A stretch of 64,000 bases of DNA, from positions 248,001-312,000 of the forward strand of contig NZ_QQAW01000004.1 of the NCBI RefSeq assembly GCF_003350405.1. The letters run 5' to 3'. Made by a program: the position numbers and the translations under genes. The stretch is from Gluconacetobacter liquefaciens. Its GTDB lineage: Bacteria > Pseudomonadota > Alphaproteobacteria > Acetobacterales > Acetobacteraceae. The notes beneath the pieces were generated by a model that was not told where the DNA came from, did not search any database, and saw only the letters and a list, made by a program, of their open reading frames with translations. Numbering within the stretch: position 1 is the first letter of the stretch; each line of letters begins with the position of its first letter. Below, piece by piece: positions 17,565 through 26,275 of this stretch.

Positions 17565-18449
17565 TCAGCGCGTCAGTCCCGCATCCCGGCGGGCATTTTC
17601 CATCAGTACCACAAAATCCCGGTCGGCATCGCCCGCCGCCATGGCCGCCAGAAACCGGTCGCGCGCAATCGCGGCATAGGGCAGCGGCACCTGCAGATCA
17701 TGGCCGGCAGCCAGCACCATCTCCGTATCCTTCAGCCCCAGCCGTACCGTGGCACCCGGATCGTCATAGGCCCGCTCGACCATCATCTTCCCGTAATTCC
17801 TGTGTACCGGCGCGTTATAGAAACTGCCGGTCATGATCTCGAACACCGTCTTCGGGTCGATCCCCGCCTTCTCGTTCAGCGCGAAGACCTCCGCCATCTG
17901 CTCAATCGTGGACATGATCAGGAAGTTCAGCGACAGCTTGACCAGATTGGCCTTCGCCGGGTCTTCGCCGGCCAGGAAAACCCGCTGCCCCAGCACCTCC
18001 AGCACCGGCGTCAGCCGCGTCACCACCGTCTCCTCACCTGCGGCGATGACGAACAACGTCCCGGCCTCAGCCGCTGGCGGCCGGCCCAGCACCGTGGCGC
18101 TGGCATAGGCCTGCCCCCGTTCCGTATGGCCATCGCGCAGCCGGTGCGCCTGCGCCAGCGATATGGTCCCGCAACAGGCATGGATCGCCCCCGGCGCCAG
18201 CGCCGAGGCCACGCCATCCGGCCCGAACGCAGCCGCCTGGACGGCCGCATCGTCGATCAGCATCGACAGCACGATCTCCACCCCACGGGCGGCATCCGCC
18301 GGGCTCTCCGCCCGTCGCGCCCCTTTGGCCACCAGATCGTCCGCCTTCGCCGGCGTCCGGTTCCAGACCGTCAGGTCATGCCCCGCTTCCAGCAGGCGCC
18401 GCGCCATGGCATGGCCCATCGCGCCCAGCCCGAGAAATCCGATCTTCAT
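17565..18449 (-). CDS. NAD(P)-dependent beta-hydroxyacid dehydrogenase family protein
   Basis: The start at 18449 (MKIGFLGLGAMG) has GGAGG upstream; in-frame codons further 5' lack family similarity. The 294-residue product has the Rossmann GxGxxG motif (GLGAMG), a DLTVWNRTPAK strand suggesting NADP preference, CCGTISLAQAH in the substrate-binding loop position, and NLVKLSLNFLIMSTIEQMAE with the catalytic-lysine region of 3-hydroxyisobutyrate dehydrogenase/6-phosphogluconate dehydrogenase relatives. It stands 54 bp downstream of the ABC exporter operon and may be its last gene or independent. The exact substrate is unknown. Confidence 0.85.
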   Translation of the reverse strand: MKIGFLGLGAMGHAMARRLLEAGHDLTVWNRTPAKADDLVAKGARRAESPADAARGVEIVLSMLIDDAAVQAAAFGPDGVASALAPGAIHACCGTISLAQAHRLRDGHTERGQAYASATVLGRPPAAEAGTLFVIAAGEETVVTRLTPVLEVLGQRVFLAGEDPAKANLVKLSLNFLIMSTIEQMAEVFALNEKAGIDPKTVFEIMTGSFYNAPVHRNYGKMMVERAYDDPGATVRLGLKDTEMVLAAGHDLQVPLPYAAIARDRFLAAMAAGDADRDFVVLMENARRDAGLTR

Positions 18450-18503
18450 GCCCCGTCCTCCAAGACCCATCATCAGGTCAGACATTGGGGTGAAGGCGCC
18501 GCC

Positions 18504-19928
18504 TTACCAACCCCCACCAAGGGCAGTCGCCAGCCTGATCGTCGCCATGGCGCGCCCATCCTCCGAGCGCACGCCCGCATCCTCGGTCGCAATGGCATTC
18601 AGCCGCGCCTGAAGCGCGTCGAGCAGCACCCCCTGCCCACCATCGAACAGCCCCATCCGGTCCCGCGCCTCGCGCTGCGCCGCCACCAGCGCGGCCGACA
18701 GCCCCTGCCCCTGCGCGTCCAGCCCCGCACGGCTTTCATAAGCCGTCTCCACCTCGGAAAGAGCCTTCAGCAACGCCTGATCGTAGAGCGTCACAGCTTC
18801 GTCCAGACGCGCATCGGCGGCATGGATCTGCGCATGAATGCGTCCGGCGGTAAAAATCGGCAGATAGGTCGTCAGCGCCATCAACCCGCCACTCCCCGAC
18901 AGGCCCGGCAACCCATCGAAGCGCAGCCGCCCGTTGCCACCGAAGAACTCCAGGCCAAACCGCGGCAGCAGGTCGGTCCGCGCACTGCGCAGCCGGTCCA
19001 GCGCGGCCGCCACCAGGTCCCGACGGGCCCGGATGTCGGGCCGGCGATCCATCACCGCAACGGGCACGATCCCGGCCGGCACCGGCGGAATCACGAACGC
19101 CGCCGGCTGCGGGATGGCTGGCGCCTGCTCGGGCGGCCGCCCCGACAGCACCGCAATCCGCCGCCGCCGCGTATCCATGTCCGCCACCAGCATCGGCCGC
19201 GTGGCCACCAGCGTCCGGCGCCGTGCGCGGATGGCGTCGATATCCGCCCGCGTTGCCTGCCCCGCCGCCATCCGTGCGGTGGCATAGGCTTCCATGCGAT
19301 CCAGCACCGTGGCCGAACGATCGATCAGCGCCACACGCCGCACATCGTCCACCGCCCCGACATAACTCTCCACGACATCCGCCGCCACCAGCATGCGGGT
19401 GCCGTGAAGCTGCTCTTCCACCGACTGGGCAACCGCCCGTACGGCACGCAGATCGGCATGACGGCCGCCAAAGATATCCGGCTCCCACGCAGCGGCCAGC
19501 CCGGCCAGATGCCCATCCGTCGCCGGATCGCCCAGATTGGGCGCCAGTGCCGCCGGCACCGCCGGATTGCTCCAGCCCAGCCCCCCGCCCGCAATGTCGC
19601 CGGTCGCGCCAACAGTGGGATAGAGCGCGGACCGCGCCACCGCCACAAAGGCCTCCGCCTGGCGAACATGATCGCGCGCCACGGCCAGATCCGGGTTGGC
19701 CGCCAACGCCCCCTCGACCAGCCGGTCCAGCACCGGATCGTGCCATTGCGTCCACCAGCGTGCGAGATCCACCGCCGGCCCCGCCTCCGCCGGCGCTTCA
19801 GCAAACCGCGCGGGCAGCACCACCTGCGACGGCGGCGCGGCACTGTCCCTGACCGTGCAGCCACCGGCGAAAGCCGTGCCCAGCGCCAGAACAGCCGGCA
19901 AAAGGCAGCGGGATGACATCCGTTTCAC
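18504..19928 (-). CDS. Outer-membrane efflux lipoprotein (NodT/TolC family)
   Basis: The real N-terminus is near 19928 (GTG) or 19919 (ATG); the open frame runs further upstream only through the overlapping permease gene. The 474-residue product starts with a signal ending LGTAFAGGC, a lipobox. It contains two OEP repeats: LVEGALAANPDLAVARDHV and AAAWEPDIFGGRHADLRAVR in the first, MDRRPDIRARRDLV in the second. It is the outer-membrane channel for the ABC exporter encoded just upstream on the same strand (12 bp gap), matching the YhiI-RbbA-YhhJ-type gene order. Confidence 0.87.
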   Translation of the reverse strand: MKRMSSRCLLPAVLALGTAFAGGCTVRDSAAPPSQVVLPARFAEAPAEAGPAVDLARWWTQWHDPVLDRLVEGALAANPDLAVARDHVRQAEAFVAVARSALYPTVGATGDIAGGGLGWSNPAVPAALAPNLGDPATDGHLAGLAAAWEPDIFGGRHADLRAVRAVAQSVEEQLHGTRMLVAADVVESYVGAVDDVRRVALIDRSATVLDRMEAYATARMAAGQATRADIDAIRARRRTLVATRPMLVADMDTRRRRIAVLSGRPPEQAPAIPQPAAFVIPPVPAGIVPVAVMDRRPDIRARRDLVAAALDRLRSARTDLLPRFGLEFFGGNGRLRFDGLPGLSGSGGLMALTTYLPIFTAGRIHAQIHAADARLDEAVTLYDQALLKALSEVETAYESRAGLDAQGQGLSAALVAAQREARDRMGLFDGGQGVLLDALQARLNAIATEDAGVRSEDGRAMATIRLATALGGGW

Positions 19929-19939
19929 ACCAACTCTCC

Positions 19940-21067
19940 TCATCCCTGCCGCGCCAGCATGGACCGAAACCGCACCAGCGCCGTCAGCAGAAACAGCACT
20001 GCTGACACGACGATCACCAGCAGCGGCAGCCACACGGTTTCCAGCCCGGCACCACGATACAGAATGGATTGCGTCAGGCTGACAAACTGCGTCGTCGGCA
20101 GCACGCCGATCACCGCCTGCAACAGGCCCGGCATGTTCGCCACCGGCGTCGCGGCGCCCGACAGCAGATAGGCCACGGCATAGACCGGCACCGCCAGCAG
20201 GCCGAATTGCGGCATCGCCGGCGCAATGGTCGCCAGCATCATCCCCAGCGCCGAAACCGCGATCACATAGGCAAACAGGCACAGGGCAAACAGGCCCACC
20301 GATCCCGCCAGCGGCACGCCCAGCCAGACATGCACCACCAGCAGCAGCGACAGCAGGGCCGCAACGAAGATCACCAGCGCATTCGCGACAATCTTGGCCA
20401 CCGCGATCTCACCCGCCGAGACCGGCAGCACCAGCAGATGCTCGATCGTGCCATGCTCGCGCTCGCGAATCACGGCGGCCCCCACAAGGATGATCGACAG
20501 TACGGTGACGTTGGTCACGATCTGCATCACAGAAGTGAACCAGGCGGATTCCGAATTCGGATTGAAGCGGATGCGCGGCACCAGATGAAAGGGCAGCGCC
20601 GGCCCCGCGACCGGGCGCGGCATCGCCTCGGCGATCCGCCGCAGGAAGATGTCCTGCAGATAGACAACCCCAAGCCCCGCCTGGGTCATGGCGGTGGCAT
20701 CGACCTGGATATCCAGCGACGGCATCCGCCCGGCCAGCAGATCAGCCTCGAAACGCGGCGGCACATCGACGACGAAGATCAGCGTCCCCCGGTCCAGCCG
20801 GTCTTGCGCCGTCCTGCGGTCCACCAGCACGGGCGTCTGGAAATAGGGTTCCTGCACCCCCTCGCGCAACTGGCGCGACAGGGTGGAATGGTCCTCGTCG
20901 ATGAAGGCGATCGTGGCATGCGAGACCTCGGCCTTCACCCCATTGGCGACGATCAGGATCGCGGCGGTAAAGGCAAAGACGATCAGCCCCAGCAGCACGC
21001 CATCCCGGCGCAGGCTCAGCGCCTCCTTGTGGCAGAGCAGCCCGACGGTGATCCACCAGCGCCTCAT
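19940..21067 (-). CDS. ABC-2 type exporter permease
   Basis: A 375-residue integral membrane protein. One N-terminal helix (GVLLGLIVFAFTAAILIVAN) is followed by a large extracytoplasmic domain (about 45-175) and five C-terminal helices including TNVTVLSIILVGAAVIREREHGTIEHLL, shown here for the conserved RExGTIE loop. This matches the ABC-2/YhhJ (YbhR-like) family. It overlaps the ATPase-permease fusion gene by 4 bp and probably forms the heteromeric transporter with the permease half of that protein. Confidence 0.9.
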   Translation of the reverse strand: MRRWWITVGLLCHKEALSLRRDGVLLGLIVFAFTAAILIVANGVKAEVSHATIAFIDEDHSTLSRQLREGVQEPYFQTPVLVDRRTAQDRLDRGTLIFVVDVPPRFEADLLAGRMPSLDIQVDATAMTQAGLGVVYLQDIFLRRIAEAMPRPVAGPALPFHLVPRIRFNPNSESAWFTSVMQIVTNVTVLSIILVGAAVIREREHGTIEHLLVLPVSAGEIAVAKIVANALVIFVAALLSLLLVVHVWLGVPLAGSVGLFALCLFAYVIAVSALGMMLATIAPAMPQFGLLAVPVYAVAYLLSGAATPVANMPGLLQAVIGVLPTTQFVSLTQSILYRGAGLETVWLPLLVIVVSAVLFLLTALVRFRSMLARQG

Positions 21068-23847
21068 GGCTCCTGCTTCCGGATCAGCAGACGGGCGCCC
21101 AGCATGCAGACGATCGCCGAAACCGCCAGCACGACATAGGCCGTGGTAAACGTCCCGGCCCCCACCCCCTTGGTAAAACTACCCAGGCTGATGATCTGGA
21201 ACCACCCGGCGGGAAACGCCATGCCGACCCCATAGCCAAGGCCCGAAAGGGTCGAAACCGGATAAAGCAGCCCCGAGAAATTGACGCCCGGTATCAGGCA
21301 GATCAGCGCCGCCCCGAAGATCGCGGCCACCTGCGAGGTCGTAAAGGCCGAAACCAGCAGCCCCAGCCCCGTCGCCGCGAACAGATAGAGCAACGCCCCG
21401 AACGACAGCGCCAGCAGCGACCCCTTCAACGGCACGCCCAGCAGCGTCACCGACAGCAGCACCAGCACCGCATAGGCCACCAGCGCCACCAGCACGTAGG
21501 GCATCTGCTTGCCCACCAGATACTGCCCCACCGTCGCCGGCGAGGCATAGAGGTTGATGATCGAGCCGATCTCCTTCTCCCGCACCACCCCCAGCGCCGT
21601 CAGCATGGTCGGGATCAGGATCAGCGCCAGCATGATGATCCCGGGCGTCATGGCATAAACGCTGCGGAATTCCTGATTATAGACAAAGCGCGGCAGGATC
21701 TGGACCGGCACGACCGCCGTCCTGACCACCCCCTTCTCGCGCATCAGGGTCAGCATGGCCTGCATCACCACGCCTTCGGCATAGGAGCGGATATTCGCTC
21801 CCAGGAACGGCACCGCACCATCGATCGCAAGCCCGATCGCCGGGTTCCGCCCGGCCGCGACATCGCGGCCGAAGGCGGCGGGAATGTCGATGCCGACATC
21901 GACCTCGCCACGCCGCAACCGGTCCTCCAGCGTCGCGCTGTCGGGCGATGCGGCCCGCTGCACGAAATAGGGCGATCCCCGGAACTGCGCCACCAGTTCC
22001 CGGCTGGCCTGCGTCTGGTCATGATCGCAGACGGTGAAACGTACCGTGTTGATATCGAACGAGATGCTGAACGCCGCGATCAGCAGCAACACCGTCGGCC
22101 CCCCCACGGCGAACAGCAGGCGCAACCGGTCGCGCAGCAATTCCACCGCCTCGCGCCGCCCGAACGCATAGGCCCGCGCCACCCAGCCGCGCAGACCCGT
22201 CGCCGGCACATGCCGGCCCGGCGCGGCAACGGCCGGCCCGGCGACCGCCTCTCCTGCCGGCACGTTCTCCCTGTCCCCCGCCATCGCCTCTTCAAGATAG
22301 GCGACGAAGGCATCTTCCAGCGTCGCGGCGTGCCGGGCCTGCACAAGTTCATCCGGCGTCCCCACCGCCAGCACCCGCCCGCGATGCATGAACGAGATCC
22401 GGTCGCAGCGCGCCGCCTCGTTCATAAAATGGGTCGAAACGAAAATTGTCACCTGCTTCTCGCGCGACAGCGCCACCAGATGCTTCCAGAACATCTCCCG
22501 CGCGGCCGGGTCCACGCCCGATGTCGGCTCGTCCAGAATCAGGATCGACGGATCATTGATGCACGCAGCCGCCAGTTGCAGGCGCTGGCGAATACCCAGC
22601 GGCAATCCCGCCGGCCGCAGATCGGCCACGCCATCCAGTGCGAAATCCGCCAGCGCCGCCCGCACCCGCGTCTCGGCCTCACCCGCCGAAAACCGGAAAA
22701 GCCTTGCCTGCAAAAGCAGGTTCTGCCGAACCGTCAATTCCTCATACAGCGAAAATGCCTGCGACATGTAGCCGATATGCATCCGGCTCTCCAGATCGCC
22801 CGCGCGCACCGGTTTCCCGAAAACCTTGGCACTCCCTGCGCTCACATCCAGCAGGCCGGTCAGCATCTTCATCGTGGTCGATTTGCCGCAACCGTTGGAG
22901 CCGAGAAATCCGAAGATTTCGCCCCGCCCGATATGAAAACTGACATGATCGACGGCCACGAAGCGCCCGAACTGCTTGGTCAGCCCATCGGCCTCGATCG
23001 CGGGTGCCCCGCCCGGATCGAGATAAGGCGGAATCGAGAAGGCCGAGGCCCCCGCCCGCTCGGCCTCGGGCAACAGAGAGATGTAGGCGTCTTCCAGCGT
23101 GGCCCGCCCGGTACGGTGCAGGATGGCTTCCGTCCGGTCGCAGGCCAGCACCTGCCCGTCATTCATCGCCACCAGCCATTCGAACCGCTCGGCTTCTTCC
23201 ATATAGGCCGTGGAGACGATCACGGTCATGCCCGGCCGACGGGCACGCAACTGGTCCACCAGCGTCCAGAACTGCCGGCGCGACAGCGGATCGACGCCGG
23301 TGGTCGGCTCGTCCAGAATCACCAGGTCCGGGTCATGCACCAGCGCGCAGCACAGGCTGACCTTCTGCTTCATGCCACCCGAAAGCTGGGCGGCCGGACG
23401 ATCGGGAAAAGGCGCCAGCCCGGTCGCTTCCAGAAGCTGCCCGATCCGCGCCGCGCGGGTCTGCGCATCCAGCCCGAACAGCCGCGCGAAGAAATCGATA
23501 TTCTCCCGCACCGATAGCGTCGGATACAGATTCTTCCCCAACCCCTGCGGCATGAAGGCAACGCGATTGAGAAAGGCCTCCCGCTCGCGCCGGTCGGCCA
23601 TGTCGCATCCCAGCGTCAGCACCCGGCCGCCCTGGAGCCGCCTTACCCCGGCAATCAGCCCCAGCAGCGTCGATTTGCCCACCCCGTCCGGCCCGATCAC
23701 GCCGATGGTCGTCCCCGCCGGCAGATCCACCGAAACACCCCGCAGCGCCTCGGTCGTCCCATAGCGATGCCGAACATTCTCAACCCGTATCCCCGCCCCC
23801 GGCGAGGCAGGCGGCGGCATGGCGGCCACGGACACGGCGCCGCTCAC
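21064..23847 (-). CDS. Double ABC ATPase-permease fusion (RbbA/YhiH-type exporter)
   Basis: A 927-residue fusion. The first nucleotide-binding domain (about 20-250) has GPDGVGKST, LSGGMKQKVSL and VILDEPTTGVDP. The second (about 285-510) has GSNGCGKSTTMKML, LPLGIRQRLQLAAA in the signature position and LILDEPTSGVDP. The C-terminal third (about 560-927) is an ABC-2 permease with a large loop and the VVREKEIGSIINLYASP motif. The domain order equals E. coli YhiH/RbbA. It lies between a HlyD adaptor (4-bp overlap) and an ABC-2 permease (4-bp overlap), so it is a tripartite exporter. Substrates of such systems are mostly unproven drugs or lipids. Confidence 0.92.
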   Translation of the reverse strand: MSGAVSVAAMPPPASPGAGIRVENVRHRYGTTEALRGVSVDLPAGTTIGVIGPDGVGKSTLLGLIAGVRRLQGGRVLTLGCDMADRREREAFLNRVAFMPQGLGKNLYPTLSVRENIDFFARLFGLDAQTRAARIGQLLEATGLAPFPDRPAAQLSGGMKQKVSLCCALVHDPDLVILDEPTTGVDPLSRRQFWTLVDQLRARRPGMTVIVSTAYMEEAERFEWLVAMNDGQVLACDRTEAILHRTGRATLEDAYISLLPEAERAGASAFSIPPYLDPGGAPAIEADGLTKQFGRFVAVDHVSFHIGRGEIFGFLGSNGCGKSTTMKMLTGLLDVSAGSAKVFGKPVRAGDLESRMHIGYMSQAFSLYEELTVRQNLLLQARLFRFSAGEAETRVRAALADFALDGVADLRPAGLPLGIRQRLQLAAACINDPSILILDEPTSGVDPAAREMFWKHLVALSREKQVTIFVSTHFMNEAARCDRISFMHRGRVLAVGTPDELVQARHAATLEDAFVAYLEEAMAGDRENVPAGEAVAGPAVAAPGRHVPATGLRGWVARAYAFGRREAVELLRDRLRLLFAVGGPTVLLLIAAFSISFDINTVRFTVCDHDQTQASRELVAQFRGSPYFVQRAASPDSATLEDRLRRGEVDVGIDIPAAFGRDVAAGRNPAIGLAIDGAVPFLGANIRSYAEGVVMQAMLTLMREKGVVRTAVVPVQILPRFVYNQEFRSVYAMTPGIIMLALILIPTMLTALGVVREKEIGSIINLYASPATVGQYLVGKQMPYVLVALVAYAVLVLLSVTLLGVPLKGSLLALSFGALLYLFAATGLGLLVSAFTTSQVAAIFGAALICLIPGVNFSGLLYPVSTLSGLGYGVGMAFPAGWFQIISLGSFTKGVGAGTFTTAYVVLAVSAIVCMLGARLLIRKQEP

Positions 23848-24833
23848 GGCGCGGCCCGGCGCGCTCCGCCGGGGCCGGCCGGCCAGGGGGCCGAGGCATC
23901 GGTCCGCACATAGCCCTCACCCGTCATGCCGGCCTTCAGCAGGCCACCCAGATCCTTCTGGGCCGTGCGTTCCACCCGCAGCCGCACGCGATAGACCAGT
24001 TGCTCGCGCTCGGTCGCGGTCTCCACATATTTCGGCGTAAACTGCGCCTCGGGCGAGATATAGGAAATCCGCGCCGCAACCGCGCCGGTCTCCAGATCGT
24101 CGAACACGATCCGCGCCTCATCCCCCACCCGGACCTGCCGGACGACCCGCGCCGGGAAAAAAACCGTCAGATACGGGTCCACAGGGTCCAGCAGCGAATA
24201 CAGCCGCCCACCCGCCGGCAGAACGCTGCCCGCCTCGACAACGCGATATTCGATCCGCCCGCCAACCGGCGCATGGATCACCATGTCATCGACCGCCGTC
24301 CGGGCCTGCGTTACCATCGCCGCCGCCGCATCCACCGCGCGGCCGGCCTCCTGCACCGCCTCCGCCGCACCGTCACGCACGCGCTCGGCAACATCCAGCG
24401 CCGTCTGTCGCTGCGTCACTTCCATGTCCGAAACCAGCATCTGCCGTCGCATCGTCCGGGCATGGGCCAGTTCGTCACCCGCCAGCCGCGCGGCCTGGGT
24501 CCGCGCCGCCAGTTCAGCCCGTGCCCGGCCGGTCGCCGCCTCGGCCTGCCCCTGCCGGGCGATGGCCGCCGCAAGCTGGGCCCGCGCCTCGGAATCATCC
24601 TCACGCGCCAGAATCTGGCCCTGGGTAACGGCATCCCCCTCCTGCGCGTCCAACGCGCCGATCCGCCCCGGATATTTCACCGCCACGTCGATCCGCGTCA
24701 ATTCCAACCGCCCGTTGGAATGATACAGGCCCGGCACCGCCCGTCCCAGTTGCCGGTCCCACAGCCATCCGGCCACGGCAATAACGGCCACCAGACCGGC
24801 CAGACCGCCGGCAACGAGGATCTTGCGTGACAT
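23844..24833 (-). CDS. HlyD-family periplasmic adaptor of the ABC exporter
   Basis: A 329-residue adaptor when started at MSRKILVAGGLAGLVAVIAV (24833); in-frame ATG codons at 24854 and 24890 are alternatives. A single N-terminal helix anchors it. Biotinyl-lipoyl halves (LTRIDVAVKYPGRIGALD, and later VDDMVIHAPVGGRIEYRVV) flank a coiled-coil hairpin rich in Ala, Arg and Gln (about 85-175). It is the first gene of the four-gene exporter operon running to 18504. It most resembles YhiI-type adaptors because of its partner genes. Confidence 0.9.
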   Translation of the reverse strand: MSRKILVAGGLAGLVAVIAVAGWLWDRQLGRAVPGLYHSNGRLELTRIDVAVKYPGRIGALDAQEGDAVTQGQILAREDDSEARAQLAAAIARQGQAEAATGRARAELAARTQAARLAGDELAHARTMRRQMLVSDMEVTQRQTALDVAERVRDGAAEAVQEAGRAVDAAAAMVTQARTAVDDMVIHAPVGGRIEYRVVEAGSVLPAGGRLYSLLDPVDPYLTVFFPARVVRQVRVGDEARIVFDDLETGAVAARISYISPEAQFTPKYVETATEREQLVYRVRLRVERTAQKDLGGLLKAGMTGEGYVRTDASAPWPAGPGGARRAAP

Positions 24834-24923
24834 CTCCACCCGCTTCCCGTTCATCCCGACAGACACCGTATCCCGTTCTTCGGCATGCAAGAAGCCAAAG
24901 TGACACGGGCAGTTATGCCGGTC

Positions 24924-26189
24924 CTACCCCGCCCGCACCGCAGACCCGGTCTCGCGGATGAACAGGGCGACCACACCGGCCAGCACGATCCCCACCACAC
25001 CGACCGAGAAGCCTTCGCGAAACACCGTCTCCGTCAATCCGGCGGTCCCGGCCAGCCTTTGCAGAAGCCACCCGAACAGCGGCGACGCCACCGCACTCAT
25101 CACGAACACCAGGAAATTGATCGCCCCCGTCGCGCTGCCCTTCACGCTGTCGGGATTCACTTCCTTGATGGTGCTGTAGGGGATCATGGCCGCCCCCGAG
25201 GCAAAGCCCAGGATAAAGGCCAGGATATAAGGCGAGAACATGCCCGGCGGCGGATAGATGATCGCCACGGAAGACAGCAGCATCGCCACGATGCCCCCGA
25301 ACAGGACCGGCTTCCGCCGCCCCAGATGATCGGCCAGATACCCCATGACAGGGCAGCCGAAGACCCAGCCGATCGGCACCATCGCGGCCCGACTCACGGC
25401 TTCATGGTAGCTCAGATGCCATCCATGCGTCATGAACGACACGCCCCAGGTCATGCTGCCCACCGTGGTCGGCAGAAACAGCAGGCCCGAACACAGGCCG
25501 CACAGCCACGATTGCCGATTGCCCAGCACGATCCGATAAGGCGCCAGAAGCGACCCTGTCTGCACCGAAGCACTTTTTTCCTGGCGCGGCGTACCAAGAA
25601 AGATCGCAACCGCCACAATCGCCGTCGCCACCCCGGCATAGATCCAGAACGACCGCCACGTCACCACGCCATGGATCAGCCACGCCACGGTCGATTGCCC
25701 CATCGCCCCGCCCAGCATCCCCACGCACTGGGTCACGCCGATCGCGGTGGCCAGATAGCGCGCCGGAAAACCGTGCGACGCCAGATAGACCGCGCCGACA
25801 AAGGCGAACGCCGCCCCGGCCCCCTGCAACAGGCGCCCCAGTTCCGCCATCCACGCCGGCCCGGCACCGAACATGGCGATCCCGACGGCCAGCACGAATG
25901 TACCCGCCGGCAGCGCGATCTTCGCCCCCCACCGGTCCATCGACGCACCCGAGATCAGCGAGCACGCCGAATAGGTATAGTAATAAAGCCCCAGCAGCGA
26001 GGCCAGCCCCGCCGTCGTCAGCCCCATGGTCGCGGTCAGTTCGTCCATCATGACGCTGGGCGCCGACCGGACGGAATATTGCAGGAAATAGAACAGCAGG
26101 CAGAACGCCCAAGCCAGCACATAGCCGGCCTGAAAGCCTCCCTTCGCCTGAACGCCGCCCGCGGGCGGCGCACTGGTAACCATGGTCAT
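24924..26189 (-). CDS. MFS transporter
   Basis: A 421-residue protein with about 12 transmembrane segments. It begins near AWAFCLLFYFLQYSVRSAPS, shows the loop 2-3 pattern SMDRWGAKIAL (a variant of the MFS A-motif) and YLADHLGRRKPVLFGG in the second half. The fold is that of oxalate/sialate-like or D-galactonate-type MFS carriers, but the substrate is not recognisable. A strong GGGAGGAGA ribosome-binding site precedes the ATG at 26189, and a hairpin lies just upstream of it. It is downstream of the MaoC-phosphotransacetylase gene on the same strand, 86 bp apart. Confidence 0.88.
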   Translation of the reverse strand: MTMVTSAPPAGGVQAKGGFQAGYVLAWAFCLLFYFLQYSVRSAPSVMMDELTATMGLTTAGLASLLGLYYYTYSACSLISGASMDRWGAKIALPAGTFVLAVGIAMFGAGPAWMAELGRLLQGAGAAFAFVGAVYLASHGFPARYLATAIGVTQCVGMLGGAMGQSTVAWLIHGVVTWRSFWIYAGVATAIVAVAIFLGTPRQEKSASVQTGSLLAPYRIVLGNRQSWLCGLCSGLLFLPTTVGSMTWGVSFMTHGWHLSYHEAVSRAAMVPIGWVFGCPVMGYLADHLGRRKPVLFGGIVAMLLSSVAIIYPPPGMFSPYILAFILGFASGAAMIPYSTIKEVNPDSVKGSATGAINFLVFVMSAVASPLFGWLLQRLAGTAGLTETVFREGFSVGVVGIVLAGVVALFIRETGSAVRAG

Positions 26190-26205
26190 CGGCGTCTCCT
26201 CCCCT

Positions 26206-26220
26206 CGCCACTGCGTGGCG
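26206..26220. terminator. Short hairpin with a plus-strand T-tract, in the MFS leader
   Basis: CGCCAC-TGC-GTGGCG is followed on the plus strand by GGTTTTTATTGTTTT, the form of a factor-independent terminator for rightward transcription. Both flanking genes run leftward, so in the MFS mRNA this is a leader hairpin a few bases before the ribosome-binding site. It may block antisense transcription or modulate translation. Confidence 0.5.
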
Positions 26221-26275
26221 GGTTTTTATTGTTTTACCGAATCGAAAAAGAACGCTTCCGCCCCCGGCGGTGCCC

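Noticed and set aside
17445-19916. Very long plus-strand open frame (about 820 codons) opposite the dehydrogenase and outer-membrane-factor genes
   Set aside because: It lies antisense to genes with clear domains, is rich in Arg, Pro and His, and shows no domain; it is a by-product of high GC content and rare stops.
21064-23847. Degenerate ABC signature (LPLGIRQR) in the second ATPase domain as a sign of inactivity
   Set aside because: This signature form is usual in the drug-export branch of ABC-2 ATPases, so it is not evidence of loss.
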